Shown here: piece by piece, positions 24,737 through 34,324 of the stretch
Numbering within the stretch: position 1 is the first letter of the stretch
Layout of the letters: the number at the start of each line of letters is the position of its first letter
Source: Methylobacterium sp. WL1
Lineage (GTDB): Bacteria > Pseudomonadota > Alphaproteobacteria > Rhizobiales > Beijerinckiaceae
Length of the DNA: 64,000 nt
Assembly (NCBI RefSeq): GCF_008000895.1
Contig: NZ_CP042823.1
Location: 4,381,001-4,445,000, forward strand
Direction of reading: 5' to 3'
Translations under genes and position numbers: made by a program
Notes under the pieces: model-generated
Told to the model about the DNA's origin: nothing
The model's database searches: none
What the model saw: the letters and a program-made list of their open reading frames with translations, nothing else

Positions 24737-25369
24737 ATGGGACACTCTGCATACGATCCGGCCACGAAAGGTCGGCAGTCCTGGAACGCCGGCCGCAAGC
24801 TCGGCGCCAAACGTGCCCTCAAACCTCAGCAGGTCTGGGCCATCCGGTTCTGGCTTGATCGCGAACGGCGCGTGCGTGACCGCGCGATGTTCGACCTAGC
24901 CATCGATAGCAAGCTGCGAGGCTGCGACATCGTCAAGCTTAAAATCGGCGATCTCGTCAGCGGTGGTCGCGTCCGCACACGAGCGATCGTCACTCAGCAC
25001 AAAACCGGCCGGCCGGTACAGTTCGAGCTTCTTGAGCCAGCCCGCAGCAGCATCCTGGTTTGGCTGGAAGTTCGGGGTGGGGCGCTCGATGACTATGCCT
25101 TCCCGAGCAGGATCGATTGCGTCGCGCACATCAGCACCGGGCAGTATGCGCGTTTGGTCGATGAGTGGGTGACGGGCATCGGGCTGCGGTGCGAGGACTA
25201 CGGAACCCATTCCCTGCGGCGAACGAAGGCATCGTTGATTTACAAGCGGACCGGCAACCTGCGCGCCGTGCAGATCCTACTGGGCCACACAAAAATCGAG
25301 AGCACCGTCAGATACCTCGGCGTCGATGTCGAGGATGCGTTCACGCTTGCGGAAGTGACTGAAATTTGA
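24737..25369 (+). CDS. tyrosine recombinase/integrase (short form)
   Basis: A 210-aa site-specific recombinase. The catalytic residues are visible: Arg in SKLRGCDIVKL, Lys in QHKTGRPVQF, HSLRRT (His-x-x-Arg), and LLGHTKIESTVRYLG with the terminal His and nucleophilic Tyr. The usual N-terminal core-binding domain is reduced to about 40 residues (KRALKPQQVWAIRFWL), so the protein is a minimal integrase. Such short integrases are common on rhizobial and methylobacterial replicons. No attachment site or adjacent phage genes were found. Confidence 0.88.
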   Translation: MGHSAYDPATKGRQSWNAGRKLGAKRALKPQQVWAIRFWLDRERRVRDRAMFDLAIDSKLRGCDIVKLKIGDLVSGGRVRTRAIVTQHKTGRPVQFELLEPARSSILVWLEVRGGALDDYAFPSRIDCVAHISTGQYARLVDEWVTGIGLRCEDYGTHSLRRTKASLIYKRTGNLRAVQILLGHTKIESTVRYLGVDVEDAFTLAEVTEI

Positions 25370-25425
25370 GGCTTCGGCCCCTCGGCTTCAGGGTCGAAGG
25401 GCTTCAAAACCGGTCGGGCAGCAGT

Positions 25426-25480
25426 GCGCCCTTCCCGGTCATTGTAACAGACTGGAGCGCTCCTCCGCAGCGGACATTCA
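25426..25480. repeat. dispersed intergenic repeat copy
   Basis: GCGCCCTTCCCGGTCAT...GCAGCGGACATTC. It matches the sequence at 42307-42363 along most of its length, and part of it matches 19961-20012. Confidence 0.5.
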
Positions 25481-25615
25481 ATGTCACCACAGCGTCGCCA
25501 CGCCATTCAATTAAAGGCGGCGCATGCAAGCCCTAAATTAAAGCGCCCTAAGATAAAAATTCAGAGCGCTTACGGATCAACACGATTGGCTTGTAGGCCG
25601 ATGTGCAGCGCGCGT

Positions 25616-26224
25616 TTAGTTCATGCACCTGCGTCGCGCTCGAACTTCGTGCTGAGCCAGCCGCCGCCCCACTTCGAATAGCAGGGCGTCTGCGCGTGCC
25701 TTCAGGTCGGGGTCTTGGAGTTCGGCGATGATGCGCTGCGCGGCCACCGCGTGGTCTGCCGCCTGCTCCAGAGGTGACACGACAGGTGCAGGATCTTCTA
25801 CTGTGGCGGTGAACTTGCCCGTGCGCGAGCGCGTCAGGTCGACGATGATCCCGCGTCCGCGCGCAGGGCGTCCCAACGAGTCGCGCATGATGTACCCTCG
25901 GTCGAGCACCCAGCGTGTGACGCCATCGGCCGAATGCACCCGGTATTCGGCGACGAAAGGCACATCCTCGTCGACGCTGCGGCGAATCAGGGTGTGGACG
26001 TGTTCCTGGTCGTCTCGATGCATGCCGCGAATGTAAGCGGACAACGGAAGTCCGGCAGCGGCCTCGTCAGGGTCGACGCCGAACAGCAACGCGACAAACG
26101 TGTTGGAACGAACCACGTCCGAACCAATATCCCAATCCCAGGGCCCGGCAATCTCTAAGGTATCCAGCGCGTACTGAAGCGCCGTCGCACAGATTCGGTC
26201 ATCGGAGGTCTTTAGCTTCGGCAC
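25616..26224 (-). CDS. PAS domain protein
   Basis: A 202-aa protein with one PAS fold (about residues 22-130: WDWDIGSDVVRSNTFVALLF, then VAEYRVHSADGVTRWVLDRG and GRGIIVDLT) and a helical C-terminal tail (about 150-200) without kinase, cyclase or HTH motifs. The start is probably GTG 26224, with only a weak ribosome-binding site. As a stand-alone PAS protein it would need a partner, perhaps by hetero-oligomerisation with one of the PAS regulators elsewhere in this window. Confidence 0.8.
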   Translation of the reverse strand: MPKLKTSDDRICATALQYALDTLEIAGPWDWDIGSDVVRSNTFVALLFGVDPDEAAAGLPLSAYIRGMHRDDQEHVHTLIRRSVDEDVPFVAEYRVHSADGVTRWVLDRGYIMRDSLGRPARGRGIIVDLTRSRTGKFTATVEDPAPVVSPLEQAADHAVAAQRIIAELQDPDLKARADALLFEVGRRLAQHEVRARRRCMN

Positions 26225-26971
26225 CTGCTACCTGCGGCTGTCTCGAAAATCGATTGTCGACGACAAACGTATCCCGGCGGGCGGCACGACTTAAAGAGGC
26301 AGTACCATTCCCGCAATTACAACGTGTATCGACACCGATCCAATTGCAATCGGTGTTCGATGACGACGTCAAGAGTGGCGTCTGGGACCGCACGGGGATC
26401 GATGGGGGACGGAATGCCGCCTCCGATGAGGCCGATCGTGGTCGAGCCGGGCGAAGGCGGCTCGTAGAACGCGTCGTCCAGGCATCGCGGGTGCCGCCAG
26501 CGGGGCATCACGCGTCGCCCGCCTCAGGAGACCCTCCGTCCGGGACGGATGCATGAGCCGTGATCGCAGATGGCGGCCTCGGCGGAAGTCGCGCCCCAAC
26601 TGAACGCCTGCAAGCGCCGCCACCGGGCGATGCACCACCGCGTTCTGACCCTCGTGCAGGCGACGCCCGATCGGGTTCAACCCGTGTTCGTCGGCAACCG
26701 GACCCGATCGCATCTGAGGCAGGAAGCATTGGAGCGGCCACCCATTCGAACGAATGTCAAAAGTCTCACGCATGTTATTGTTTTGGATGCGTGAACGACG
26801 TTAGAAACCGAGCGCAATCGGATCTCCTAAGGCGGAGTGCCGGCAGCTCTCCGAAAGTAAAGCTCGAGCACAACATTTCGCAGCCCTTGAGAGCACCGAG
26901 CCGCTCCATCGTGTGAGGCCCTCGCACGCACAGGTAGGCTCGGATGGCCCTCGACGCTTCTGAGGTGTGCC
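26225..26971. other. long gene-free stretch
   Basis: 747 bp without a gene I can support. Several frames are open on both strands, but none has a recognisable domain, good start or family-like composition. It could contain a small RNA or decayed genes. Confidence 0.45.
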
Positions 26972-27715
26972 ATGGCGGGACACGACGGTGAAATTCTCGC
27001 GCGCGATCGCCGCGATAGACCGGGTCTCACGCAAACAACGGCAGACGTACGGTCCCGGCCGGACCACCACCGGCAGCACCGGCAGGATGCCCCCGATATC
27101 CGTCCAAGTTCCAGCCTCGTCGGGCTTGCCCTGGCCGCCGCCGGCGTGGCCGCCATCGGTCTGATCGGCGCTCAGATGAGCGCAACGGGTAGCCGAACCG
27201 GAAGAGGGCCGAACCGACGGTCGGCCGCGGGACATGAGCCGGAGGTCGAGCGCTCGATCACGATCGAGGGTATTCCTAAGGACGAACTCTATCGTCGCTG
27301 GCGCGATCCGGAGACCTTGCGGCGGATCATGGCGCCGTTCGCGGATGTCCAGCCCACGGGTGACGGGCGGACACGCTGGAGCGCCGGCCACGATCTCGGC
27401 TCCTGGGACATGCGCTTGGCCGACGACGAGCCCGGCGCGTTCATGCGCTGGGAGGCCCTGGACGAGGGAGCCCTGATCCGGGAGGCGTCCGTCCGCTTCC
27501 GCTCCGCTGCGGGCAACCGGGGCACGGTGGTCGTCCTGCGCGCCAGCCTCGATCCGCCCGGCGGCATGCTCGGCCGGGTCGCGACCCGGATGCTGAACGA
27601 TACGGTGCCGGCGGCCCTCGCGAGCAAGTCGCTGCACTACTTCAAGGCTCTCGTTCAGACCGGAGAGATCCCCACCACCGAGCGCCAGCCGGCGGCTCGG
27701 CCCGACCCGCGCTGA
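26972..27715 (+). CDS. SRPBCC (cyclase/dehydrase-like) membrane protein
   Basis: A 247-aa protein. A basic N-terminus is followed by a hydrophobic segment (about 48-69: LVGLALAAAGVAAIGLIGAQ) and a SRPBCC/START-like domain (about 88-235: VERSITIEGIPKDELYRRWR, FADVQPTGDGRTRW, FKALVQTGEIP). Related polyketide-cyclase-like proteins are often encoded beside zinc alcohol dehydrogenases in soil alphaproteobacteria, as here (next gene 14 bp away). It probably binds a hydrophobic ligand at the membrane. The reaction is unknown. Confidence 0.82.
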   Translation: MAGHDGEILARDRRDRPGLTQTTADVRSRPDHHRQHRQDAPDIRPSSSLVGLALAAAGVAAIGLIGAQMSATGSRTGRGPNRRSAAGHEPEVERSITIEGIPKDELYRRWRDPETLRRIMAPFADVQPTGDGRTRWSAGHDLGSWDMRLADDEPGAFMRWEALDEGALIREASVRFRSAAGNRGTVVVLRASLDPPGGMLGRVATRMLNDTVPAALASKSLHYFKALVQTGEIPTTERQPAARPDPR

Positions 27716-27729
27716 CGAGGAGGCTCTTT

Positions 27730-28899
27730 ATGCGTGCGCTCATCTGGAATGGCGTCAACGACCTCCGTGTCGAAACGGTCAAGGATCCCGAGATCGTCAA
27801 CCCGCACGACTGCATCCTGCGGGTGACCATGTCGACCACCTGTGGCTCCGACCTGCACTTCATCGACGGCTACATCCCGACCATGAAGGCTGGCGACGTG
27901 ATCGGCCACGAGTTCATGGGCGTGGTCGAGGAGGTCGGGCCCGAAGTGAAGAAGGTCAAGGCGGGCGACCGGGTCGTCGTGCCGTCCTTCATCACCTGCG
28001 GCCAGTGCTGGTACTGCAAGAACAAGCTTCATTCGCTCTGCGACAACACCCATCCCAAGCCCGAACTGCAGGAACCCCTCTTCGGGTATCCGACCGCAGG
28101 CATCTACGGCTACACCCACGCGTTCGGCGGCTATGCCGGCGCGCACGCCCAGTATGTGCGGGTCCCGTTCGCCGACAACGATTGCTTCAAGGCGCCGGAC
28201 GGCCTGCCGGACGAGCAGGTGCTGTTTCTGTCGGACGCCGCGCCGACCGGCTACATGGGGGCGGATTTCTGCAACATCCGGCGCGGCGACGTGGTGGCCG
28301 TGTGGGGTTGCGGCGGCGTCGGCCTGATGGCCCAGAAGAGCGCCTTCCTAATGGGGGCCGAGCGGGTGATCGGGATCGATCGCCTGCCGGAGCGCCTGCA
28401 GATGGCCCGCGCGCATGTCGGCTCGGAGACCATCAACTACGAGGAGGTCGACAGCGTCCTCGAAGTCCTCAGGGAGATGACGGGCGGTCGGGGCCCCGAC
28501 GCCTGCATCGACGCGGTCGGCATGGAGGCGCACGGGACCGGGCTGCAATACGCCTACGACCGCGCCAAGCAGCTCGCGTACATGCACACCGATCGCGGCC
28601 AGGCGCTGCGCGAGGCGATCATGGCATGCCGTAAGGGAGGCACCCTATCGATCCTGGGCGTCTACGGCGTGATGGACAAATTCCCGATCGGCGCGATCAT
28701 GAACAAGGGCCTGACCGTGCGCACGGCGCAGCAACACGGCCAGGCCTACATGGGCCGCCTGCTCGACCATGCCCAGAAGGGTGAGCTGAATCCGTCGTTC
28801 CTGGCGACGCACCGTTTCTCGCTGGAGGATGCGCCGCGGGGCTACGCCATGTTCAAGCACAAGAATGACGGCTGCGTTCGCTCCGTGTTCATTCCCTGA
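27730..28899 (+). CDS. zinc-dependent alcohol dehydrogenase
   Basis: A 389-aa MDR-superfamily enzyme. Catalytic-zinc motif TTCGSDLHFIDG and GHEFMG are present. A structural-zinc loop has four cysteines in CGQCWYCKNKLHSLC. The NAD-binding fingerprint is AVWGCGGVGLM (about residue 200). It resembles the glutathione-independent formaldehyde dehydrogenase/threonine-dehydrogenase-like branch. AGGAGG precedes ATG 27730, and the gene follows the SRPBCC gene directly. It probably oxidises an alcohol or aldehyde in the cytosol. Confidence 0.92.
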   Translation: MRALIWNGVNDLRVETVKDPEIVNPHDCILRVTMSTTCGSDLHFIDGYIPTMKAGDVIGHEFMGVVEEVGPEVKKVKAGDRVVVPSFITCGQCWYCKNKLHSLCDNTHPKPELQEPLFGYPTAGIYGYTHAFGGYAGAHAQYVRVPFADNDCFKAPDGLPDEQVLFLSDAAPTGYMGADFCNIRRGDVVAVWGCGGVGLMAQKSAFLMGAERVIGIDRLPERLQMARAHVGSETINYEEVDSVLEVLREMTGGRGPDACIDAVGMEAHGTGLQYAYDRAKQLAYMHTDRGQALREAIMACRKGGTLSILGVYGVMDKFPIGAIMNKGLTVRTAQQHGQAYMGRLLDHAQKGELNPSFLATHRFSLEDAPRGYAMFKHKNDGCVRSVFIP

Positions 28900-29102
28900 C
28901 GGAAAATCGCGGCCCCGAGGAAACCCTAAGACGTCGATCCAGTTAGAAATACAGATACACTGATATCGCGTTCGACAGGCTAAATTTCTGGCCGTGAAGC
29001 ATACTGATCTAAATCGGAGCCATCATCTCCGCAGAGTCCGCAGATCAACCAGACCCTTCTGAACTGCAATGAACCTCTGCAACCAACCGGCGGGAGAACG
29101 GC

Positions 29103-30278
29103 ATGCGAGCCCTGGTCTGGCACGGGAAGGAAGATATCCGCTGCGATACCGTCACCGATCCGGAGATCGAGGACGGGCGTGATGTCATCGTCAAGGTCAC
29201 GAGCTGCGCGATCTGCGGCTCGGACCTGCACCTGTTCCACAACTTCATCCCCGCCATGCTGCCCGGCGACATCATGGGCCACGAGGCCATGGGCGAAGTC
29301 GTCGAGACCGGGCGCGGGCTCAACGGCACGCTGAAGAAGGGCGACCGGGTCGTGGTGCCGTTCACCATCGTCTGCGGTGAGTGCGACCAGTGCAAGCGCG
29401 GCTACTTCTCCGTCTGCCAGAAAAGCAACCGCAAGAAACACCTCGCCGACAAGGTCTTCGGCCACACGACCGCGGGCCTATTCGGGTATTCCCACCTCAC
29501 CGGCGGCTACCCGGGCGGCCAAGCCGAGTACCTGCGCGTGCCGTTCGCCGATGCGACCGTCCAGAAGGTGCCGAAGGGTATCCCAGACGAGAAGCTGCTC
29601 TTCCTCTCGGACATCTTCCCGACCGGTTGGCAGGCGGCCGTCCAGGCTGACATCCAGCCCACCGATACCGTGGCGATCTGGGGGTGCGGCCCGGTCGGCC
29701 AGATGACGATCCGCTCCGCCGTCCTCCTGGGCGCCGAGCAGGTCATCGCTATCGATCACCTGCCGGAACGATTGGAGATGGCCGAGGCGGGGGGCGCCAT
29801 CACGATCAATTTCGACGACGAGAACGTCGTCGAGCGGCTGAACGAGCTGACCGGTGGCGAGGGTCCCGAGAAGTGCATCGACTGCATCGGCATGGAGAGC
29901 CACGTCAGCCCCACCATGCCGGATACGGTCTACGACCGGGCCAAGCAGATCTTCATGGCCGAGAGCGACCGGCCGCACGTGCTGCGCGAGATGATCCATG
30001 TCTGCCGCCCCGGAGGCCTGATCTCGATCCCGGGGGTCTACGGCGGGCTGGCCGACAAGATCCCAATGGGCGCGGCGATGAACAAAGGCCTGACGTTCCG
30101 TATGGGGCAGACCCACGTCCAGCGCTGGACCGGCGATCTCCTGCGCCGGATCGAGGAGGAGCAGATCGACCCCTCCTTCGTCATCACGCACGAGGTCCCG
30201 CTCGACAAGGGGGCGGAGATGTACCGGACGTTCCGGGACAAGCAGGACAGCTGCATCAAAGTCGTTCTCAAACCCTGA
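29103..30278 (+). CDS. zinc-dependent alcohol dehydrogenase (second copy)
   Basis: A 391-aa MDR enzyme paralogous to the one at 27730: [25 protein letters not shown], the structural-zinc loop [15 protein letters not shown] and fingerprint [11 protein letters not shown]. The two proteins align over their full lengths but are clearly diverged, so this is an old duplication. It is separated from the first copy by a 203-bp AT-richer gap that may hold its own promoter. A DUF4267-like gene follows after 17 bp. The substrate is unknown. Confidence 0.92.
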   Translation: MRALVWHGKEDIRCDTVTDPEIEDGRDVIVKVTSCAICGSDLHLFHNFIPAMLPGDIMGHEAMGEVVETGRGLNGTLKKGDRVVVPFTIVCGECDQCKRGYFSVCQKSNRKKHLADKVFGHTTAGLFGYSHLTGGYPGGQAEYLRVPFADATVQKVPKGIPDEKLLFLSDIFPTGWQAAVQADIQPTDTVAIWGCGPVGQMTIRSAVLLGAEQVIAIDHLPERLEMAEAGGAITINFDDENVVERLNELTGGEGPEKCIDCIGMESHVSPTMPDTVYDRAKQIFMAESDRPHVLREMIHVCRPGGLISIPGVYGGLADKIPMGAAMNKGLTFRMGQTHVQRWTGDLLRRIEEEQIDPSFVITHEVPLDKGAEMYRTFRDKQDSCIKVVLKP

Positions 30279-30295
30279 CACAGTGCGGAGGGAGC

Positions 30296-30886
30296 ATGTC
30301 GAGCATCGCGAGCCTCTCGAACATCACGCGATCCGAGGGCGATCCGAAGGTCATTCGCACCGGGCCGAGTTCGCGCGGCATACCGGACAGCCTTGCCAAG
30401 GGGCTCGGGTGGTTCAGCCTCGGCCTGGGCCTCACCGAACTCCTGGCGCCGAGGCGCATCACGCAGGCCCTCGGCATGGAGGGCAAGGAGGCCTTGGTGC
30501 GTGCCTACGGGGCCCGTGAGATCGGCAGCGGCATCCTCTCGCTGTCGATCGACAAGAAGCTCGGGCTCTGGAGCCGGGTCGCCGGCGACGGTCTCGACAT
30601 CGCGACCGTGATGACGGCGCTGCGGGCGGACAACCCGAAGCGCGACAACGCCGTCGTGGCATTGGCGCTGCTGCTCGGCATCACGGCGGTCGACCTGATC
30701 GACGCCCAGGCCACCACGATGCGGCACAGCCGCGGGGCGGGCCGGAAGCGATCGTACCGGGACCGCAGCGGCTTTCCGCGCGGTGTCCAGGCGTCCCGCG
30801 GTGCGGCCCGGGACTTCAAGACACCGCCTGACCTGCGGCACACGCCGCCCCTCGCTTCAGTCTCGAAGCGGACGTCTGCCGCTTGA
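30296..30886 (+). CDS. DUF4267-like membrane protein
   Basis: A 196-aa protein with hydrophobic helices at about 33-50 (LGWFSLGLGLTELLAP) and 115-135 (AVVALALLLGITAVDLIDAQ), the motif VRAYGAREIGSGILSL, and a basic, probably disordered C-terminal tail (about 145-196). The pattern fits the DUF4267/cyclase-dehydrase-associated membrane family. GGAGGGAG precedes ATG 30296, and it is in an operon with the second alcohol dehydrogenase. The SRPBCC and DUF4267-like proteins bracketing two dehydrogenases suggests one functional module. Confidence 0.8.
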   Translation: MSSIASLSNITRSEGDPKVIRTGPSSRGIPDSLAKGLGWFSLGLGLTELLAPRRITQALGMEGKEALVRAYGAREIGSGILSLSIDKKLGLWSRVAGDGLDIATVMTALRADNPKRDNAVVALALLLGITAVDLIDAQATTMRHSRGAGRKRSYRDRSGFPRGVQASRGAARDFKTPPDLRHTPPLASVSKRTSAA

Positions 30887-31039
30887 GGCCACGCGGGTTT
30901 CCGAGGCGATCCATCCTGTCCCCGATGTCGGAGACGGATCGCGCCGCCGGGCGACGGAGGGCCACCCAGCACGTCCTATCGCGCCTGTTCGGCTCTCAAG
31001 GAAAGCGCCCCGTCGTCGGCCAAGCAGCGCGAGGCGGCG

Positions 31040-33304
31040 ATGCGCCGGGATACATCACCCCTGGATCATGCATCACCTCGGGATCACGGCAGGTTGGCCT
31101 CGGACGCGATGGCCGTAAATGAGTCCCGGGACCGCTCCGACGCGGTGATGGTGCCGGGGCTGGAGACCCTCCTGGCGGCGTTTGCCCGTCAGGCCCAGAT
31201 GTTCATCGGTCTCGTTGACTCGCAACTCCGGCCCCTGTTCCTGAACGCGGCCGGCCGCAGGATGGTCGGACTTCAGCCCGACGACGACATCGCGATCATC
31301 CCGGTCTCGGACTTCTTCCACCCGGCCGATCGCGCCGTCGTCCGCGACGTGGCGCTGCCGGCGCTGCTGCGCGGCGGCCGTTGGGAAGGCGAGTTGCGGT
31401 TCCGGCATTTCCGCCACGGCTCCGGAATGACGGTCCGATGGCACGCATTCGCGCTCTACGACGGTGACGAGAGCTTCATCGGCGCGGCGATGATCGGCAC
31501 CGACATCTCGGCCCGCAAGCGCGCCGAGGCCCGGCTCCGCGCGAGCGAGGCCCGGCTGCAGGCCGCCGTAGATCTAGTCGGCCTGTCACCCTACTCCTGG
31601 GATCCGCAAACCGGCGCGCTGGATTGGGATGCGCGTGTGAAGGCCCTGTGGGGCCTCCCCCCCGACGCGCCCGTCGACAAGCAGGTGTGGCTCTCCGCCA
31701 TCCACCCGGACGATCGCCGGCGCGTCGAGGCGGCGGCGGCGCGCTGCGCCGACCCGAGCGGCGACGGCGTCTACCACATCAAGTATCGCGTGATCGGCCT
31801 CCGCGACGGCATCGAGCGCTGGGTCTCGACCTACGGCCGAACCGGGTTCGAGGACGGGCGGCCGGCGTCGTTCGTCGGCGTCGTCGTGGAGATCACCGCA
31901 CAGGTGCATGCCGAGGCGGCGTTGCGCGAGAGCGAGCATCGTCTCTCGGCGACGCTGGCCCAGTTGCCGATCGGGGTCGGTCTGGCCGACCCGAACGGGA
32001 GCATCGCGCTGGCGAACACGGCGCTCAATCGCTACGCACTCGAACGGATTCCCTCGTTGGAGGCGCAGTCGAGCCAGCGCTGGCAGGCGTACGACCCAGA
32101 CGGGCGACGGCTGCCCCCTGCCGAGTATCCGGGGGCCCGGGCCCTCCGGGGCGAAACGGTCGTCCCGGGCATCGACTTCATTTTCACCCATCCCGACGGT
32201 CGGGAGTGCTGGACGCGCGTGAGTGCCGCCCCGTTTCACAACGTCGACCACGAGATCAACGGCGCCATCGTGGTGGTGCAGGACGTCGATCGGGAGAAGC
32301 GGGCCGAGGCGGCCCTGCGGGAGAGCGAGGAGCGCTTCCGTCGCTTCGCCGAGCATTCGACGAACGTGCTCTGGCTCGCCGACCTGGAGAGCGGACAACT
32401 CGATGTCCTCAGCCCGGCCTTCCGGCAGGTGTGGGGTATGGACCCGGCGGACATGCCGGATGTCGCGGGCTGGCTCGCCAGCGTCCACCCGGAGGACCGC
32501 GACGCCGCATCGCGGGCGCTTGAGCGGGTCGGCGGCGGTGAGACCCTGGTCCTGAAGTACCGGATCCTGCGCGCCGCGGACCACACGGTACGCCGCATCC
32601 GTGACACCTTCTTCCCGATCCCCGCGCTCGATGGGCACATCCGATTGGTCGGCGGGATCGCGCAGGACGTCACCACCGATACCGACCTGCGGGCCTACGT
32701 GATCGCGACGGGAAACGACGCCAGGCGTGGCCTCGTCGGCGCCCTGGAGGCCGCCGGTTACGAAGTGCAGGCCTTTGCGAGCGGACGGGCCTTCCTCGCC
32801 GTGGCGGGCTCGCTGATGCCGGGCTGCGTCGTGCTCGAATTCGAGGAGGCCGGCGACTTGGTCGTCGCAAGCGAGCTGAAGGCGGCACGTACGCACCTGC
32901 CCGTGGTGGCAATCGGTGCGAGCAGGGGCGACGTCGGCTTCGGGGTCCGCGTCATGAAGGCGGGCGCAGTCGATTTCCTCGAAGAACCCTGGACGCCGGA
33001 AGCGCTGCTGTTCGCCGTCAAGACTGCCCTGGCCGAGATCCGCGACGTCGCGGAGCAAACACGCGCGCACGACGAGTCGCGCGGCCGGATTGCGGCCCTG
33101 TCGGCACGCGAGCGTGCGGTGCTGGAGGGATTGCTGGCGGGCGGCACGAACAAGACCATCGCGCGCACGCTGGGCCTAAGTCCGCGGACGGTGGAGATCC
33201 ACCGTGCCCGGGTCATGGAAGCCCTTGGGGCTCGCACCCTGCCGGAGGCGGTCCTGATCGCGACCGCGGCCGGCGTCTGTCCCGCCGTTCAGGACGGCGT
33301 CTAG
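31040..33304 (+). CDS. four-PAS regulator with degenerate receiver and LuxR domain
   Basis: A 754-aa single-chain sensor-regulator. Four PAS modules end in typical linkers ([46 protein letters not shown]). A receiver-like domain spans about 552-665, and a LuxR/FixJ HTH about 685-745 ([20 protein letters not shown], then [20 protein letters not shown]). In the receiver the acidic pair is gone, the phospho-Asp position is Glu600 (CVVLEF), the conserved Thr is Gly and the conserved Lys is Glu. There is no kinase domain. ATG 31109 is an alternative start. Confidence 0.88.
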   Translation: MRRDTSPLDHASPRDHGRLASDAMAVNESRDRSDAVMVPGLETLLAAFARQAQMFIGLVDSQLRPLFLNAAGRRMVGLQPDDDIAIIPVSDFFHPADRAVVRDVALPALLRGGRWEGELRFRHFRHGSGMTVRWHAFALYDGDESFIGAAMIGTDISARKRAEARLRASEARLQAAVDLVGLSPYSWDPQTGALDWDARVKALWGLPPDAPVDKQVWLSAIHPDDRRRVEAAAARCADPSGDGVYHIKYRVIGLRDGIERWVSTYGRTGFEDGRPASFVGVVVEITAQVHAEAALRESEHRLSATLAQLPIGVGLADPNGSIALANTALNRYALERIPSLEAQSSQRWQAYDPDGRRLPPAEYPGARALRGETVVPGIDFIFTHPDGRECWTRVSAAPFHNVDHEINGAIVVVQDVDREKRAEAALRESEERFRRFAEHSTNVLWLADLESGQLDVLSPAFRQVWGMDPADMPDVAGWLASVHPEDRDAASRALERVGGGETLVLKYRILRAADHTVRRIRDTFFPIPALDGHIRLVGGIAQDVTTDTDLRAYVIATGNDARRGLVGALEAAGYEVQAFASGRAFLAVAGSLMPGCVVLEFEEAGDLVVASELKAARTHLPVVAIGASRGDVGFGVRVMKAGAVDFLEEPWTPEALLFAVKTALAEIRDVAEQTRAHDESRGRIAALSARERAVLEGLLAGGTNKTIARTLGLSPRTVEIHRARVMEALGARTLPEAVLIATAAGVCPAVQDGV

Positions 33305-33365
33305 AACAGCGTTCCGAAAGGTGTCCGCCGGCTTTCGGAAAGAGGGGATGCGGATCAAGGGGCTC

Positions 33366-33402
33366 GCGCATCGTGCCGGTTCCGATATCCGGCACGATGC
33401 GC
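33366..33402. terminator. 14-bp perfect hairpin between convergent genes
   Basis: GCGCATCGTGCCGG-N9-CCGGCACGATGCGC lies between the convergent stops at 33304 and 33430. It probably serves as a bidirectional terminator, although neither side has a strong T-run. Confidence 0.7.
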
Positions 33403-33429
33403 TCGGCCGCGGCGCCGGCGCCCGGCCCT

Positions 33430-34257
33430 CTAATAGGGGTCGCCGGAGACGGCCGGCGAACGCGAGAGGTACCCGGCCTCAAACTCTGCGAGCTGACGCA
33501 GCCGACGCGGCGCGAGGATGCGCAGGCGGCGTTTGCGCAGCGAGATGAACCCGTCGCGCCGCAGGGTCTGCAACACGCGGTTCACGTGCACGCTCGACAG
33601 GCCGAGCGCGTCGGCGAGATCCGCCTGCGTCAGCGGCAGATCGTACTGCCCGTCCGCGGTCTGGCCGATCGCGCCCAGCCGTTCCAGCAGCTCGCACAGG
33701 AGATGGGCCATGCGTTCAGGGCCCGAGCGCATGCCGAGGTTGACCAGCCACGCGCGCGCCATCGCCTCCTCCGCGAGCCTTGCGCGCTGTAGCGCCAGAG
33801 CGATGCGGGGATGCCGGCCGAGCAGGTCCATGTAGGGGACGCGCGGGACCTTGGCGATCCGACAGGGCGTGAGCGCCTCGATCGCGTGGTCGAGCGGGTA
33901 GCCCTGGAGGGCGCCGCGGTCGCAGAGATCACCGGGCACCAGATAGGCCAGGATCTGGCGACGACCCGACATCCGGCACTTATGACGGTTGGCGAACCCA
34001 GCAAGGACGATCAGCGCGTGGTCGGCCACGCGTCCCTGTTCCACCAGAACCGTGTGCCGCGCGACCGGCCGGACATAGTCGGTCCAGCCCTGAAGGGCCG
34101 CACGATCCTCCTCCGTCAGCGGCGCAAAGCTGTCGAGCTTGCGGGCCAGCGCACAGACGGCGCCGCCCCCCGCCCGGGCCGGAGCCGAAAGCCGCGGCAC
34201 GCGAGCGGCCCCGGCGACGGAAACATCCGTCACGGTGATCAGGGCGCGTGTCTCCAT
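33430..34257 (-). CDS. Crp/Fnr family transcriptional regulator
   Basis: A 275-aa protein. A cyclic-nucleotide-binding-like sensor domain (about 45-160: LDSFAPLTEEDRAALQGWTD, LAGFANRHKCRMSGRRQILA, LVPGDLCD) leads into a winged HTH (about 190-250: LPLTQADLADALGLSSVHVN, then RVLQTLRRDGFISL). The frame is open upstream, but ATG 34257 has GGAGGAAG 6 nt before it. The sensor lacks an Fnr-type cysteine cluster, so the signal is unknown. It is followed upstream on the same strand by the channel-like gene at 34325 and could be co-transcribed with it. Confidence 0.9.
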   Translation of the reverse strand: METRALITVTDVSVAGAARVPRLSAPARAGGGAVCALARKLDSFAPLTEEDRAALQGWTDYVRPVARHTVLVEQGRVADHALIVLAGFANRHKCRMSGRRQILAYLVPGDLCDRGALQGYPLDHAIEALTPCRIAKVPRVPYMDLLGRHPRIALALQRARLAEEAMARAWLVNLGMRSGPERMAHLLCELLERLGAIGQTADGQYDLPLTQADLADALGLSSVHVNRVLQTLRRDGFISLRKRRLRILAPRRLRQLAEFEAGYLSRSPAVSGDPY

Positions 34258-34324
34258 CGGGCTTCCTCCGGGATCGTTGCCGCATTCTCCCGCCGTCGCG
34301 GAGTGCGGGCATCCGGTTGGTCCC

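Noticed and set aside
25369..25616. Recombinase neighbourhood as an integrated phage or plasmid
   Set aside because: No phage structural, replication or attachment-site sequences were seen around the short integrase.
26369..26773. Possible 134-codon minus-strand gene in the long gap
   Set aside because: No ribosome-binding site, domain or family-like composition; it looks like a chance open frame.
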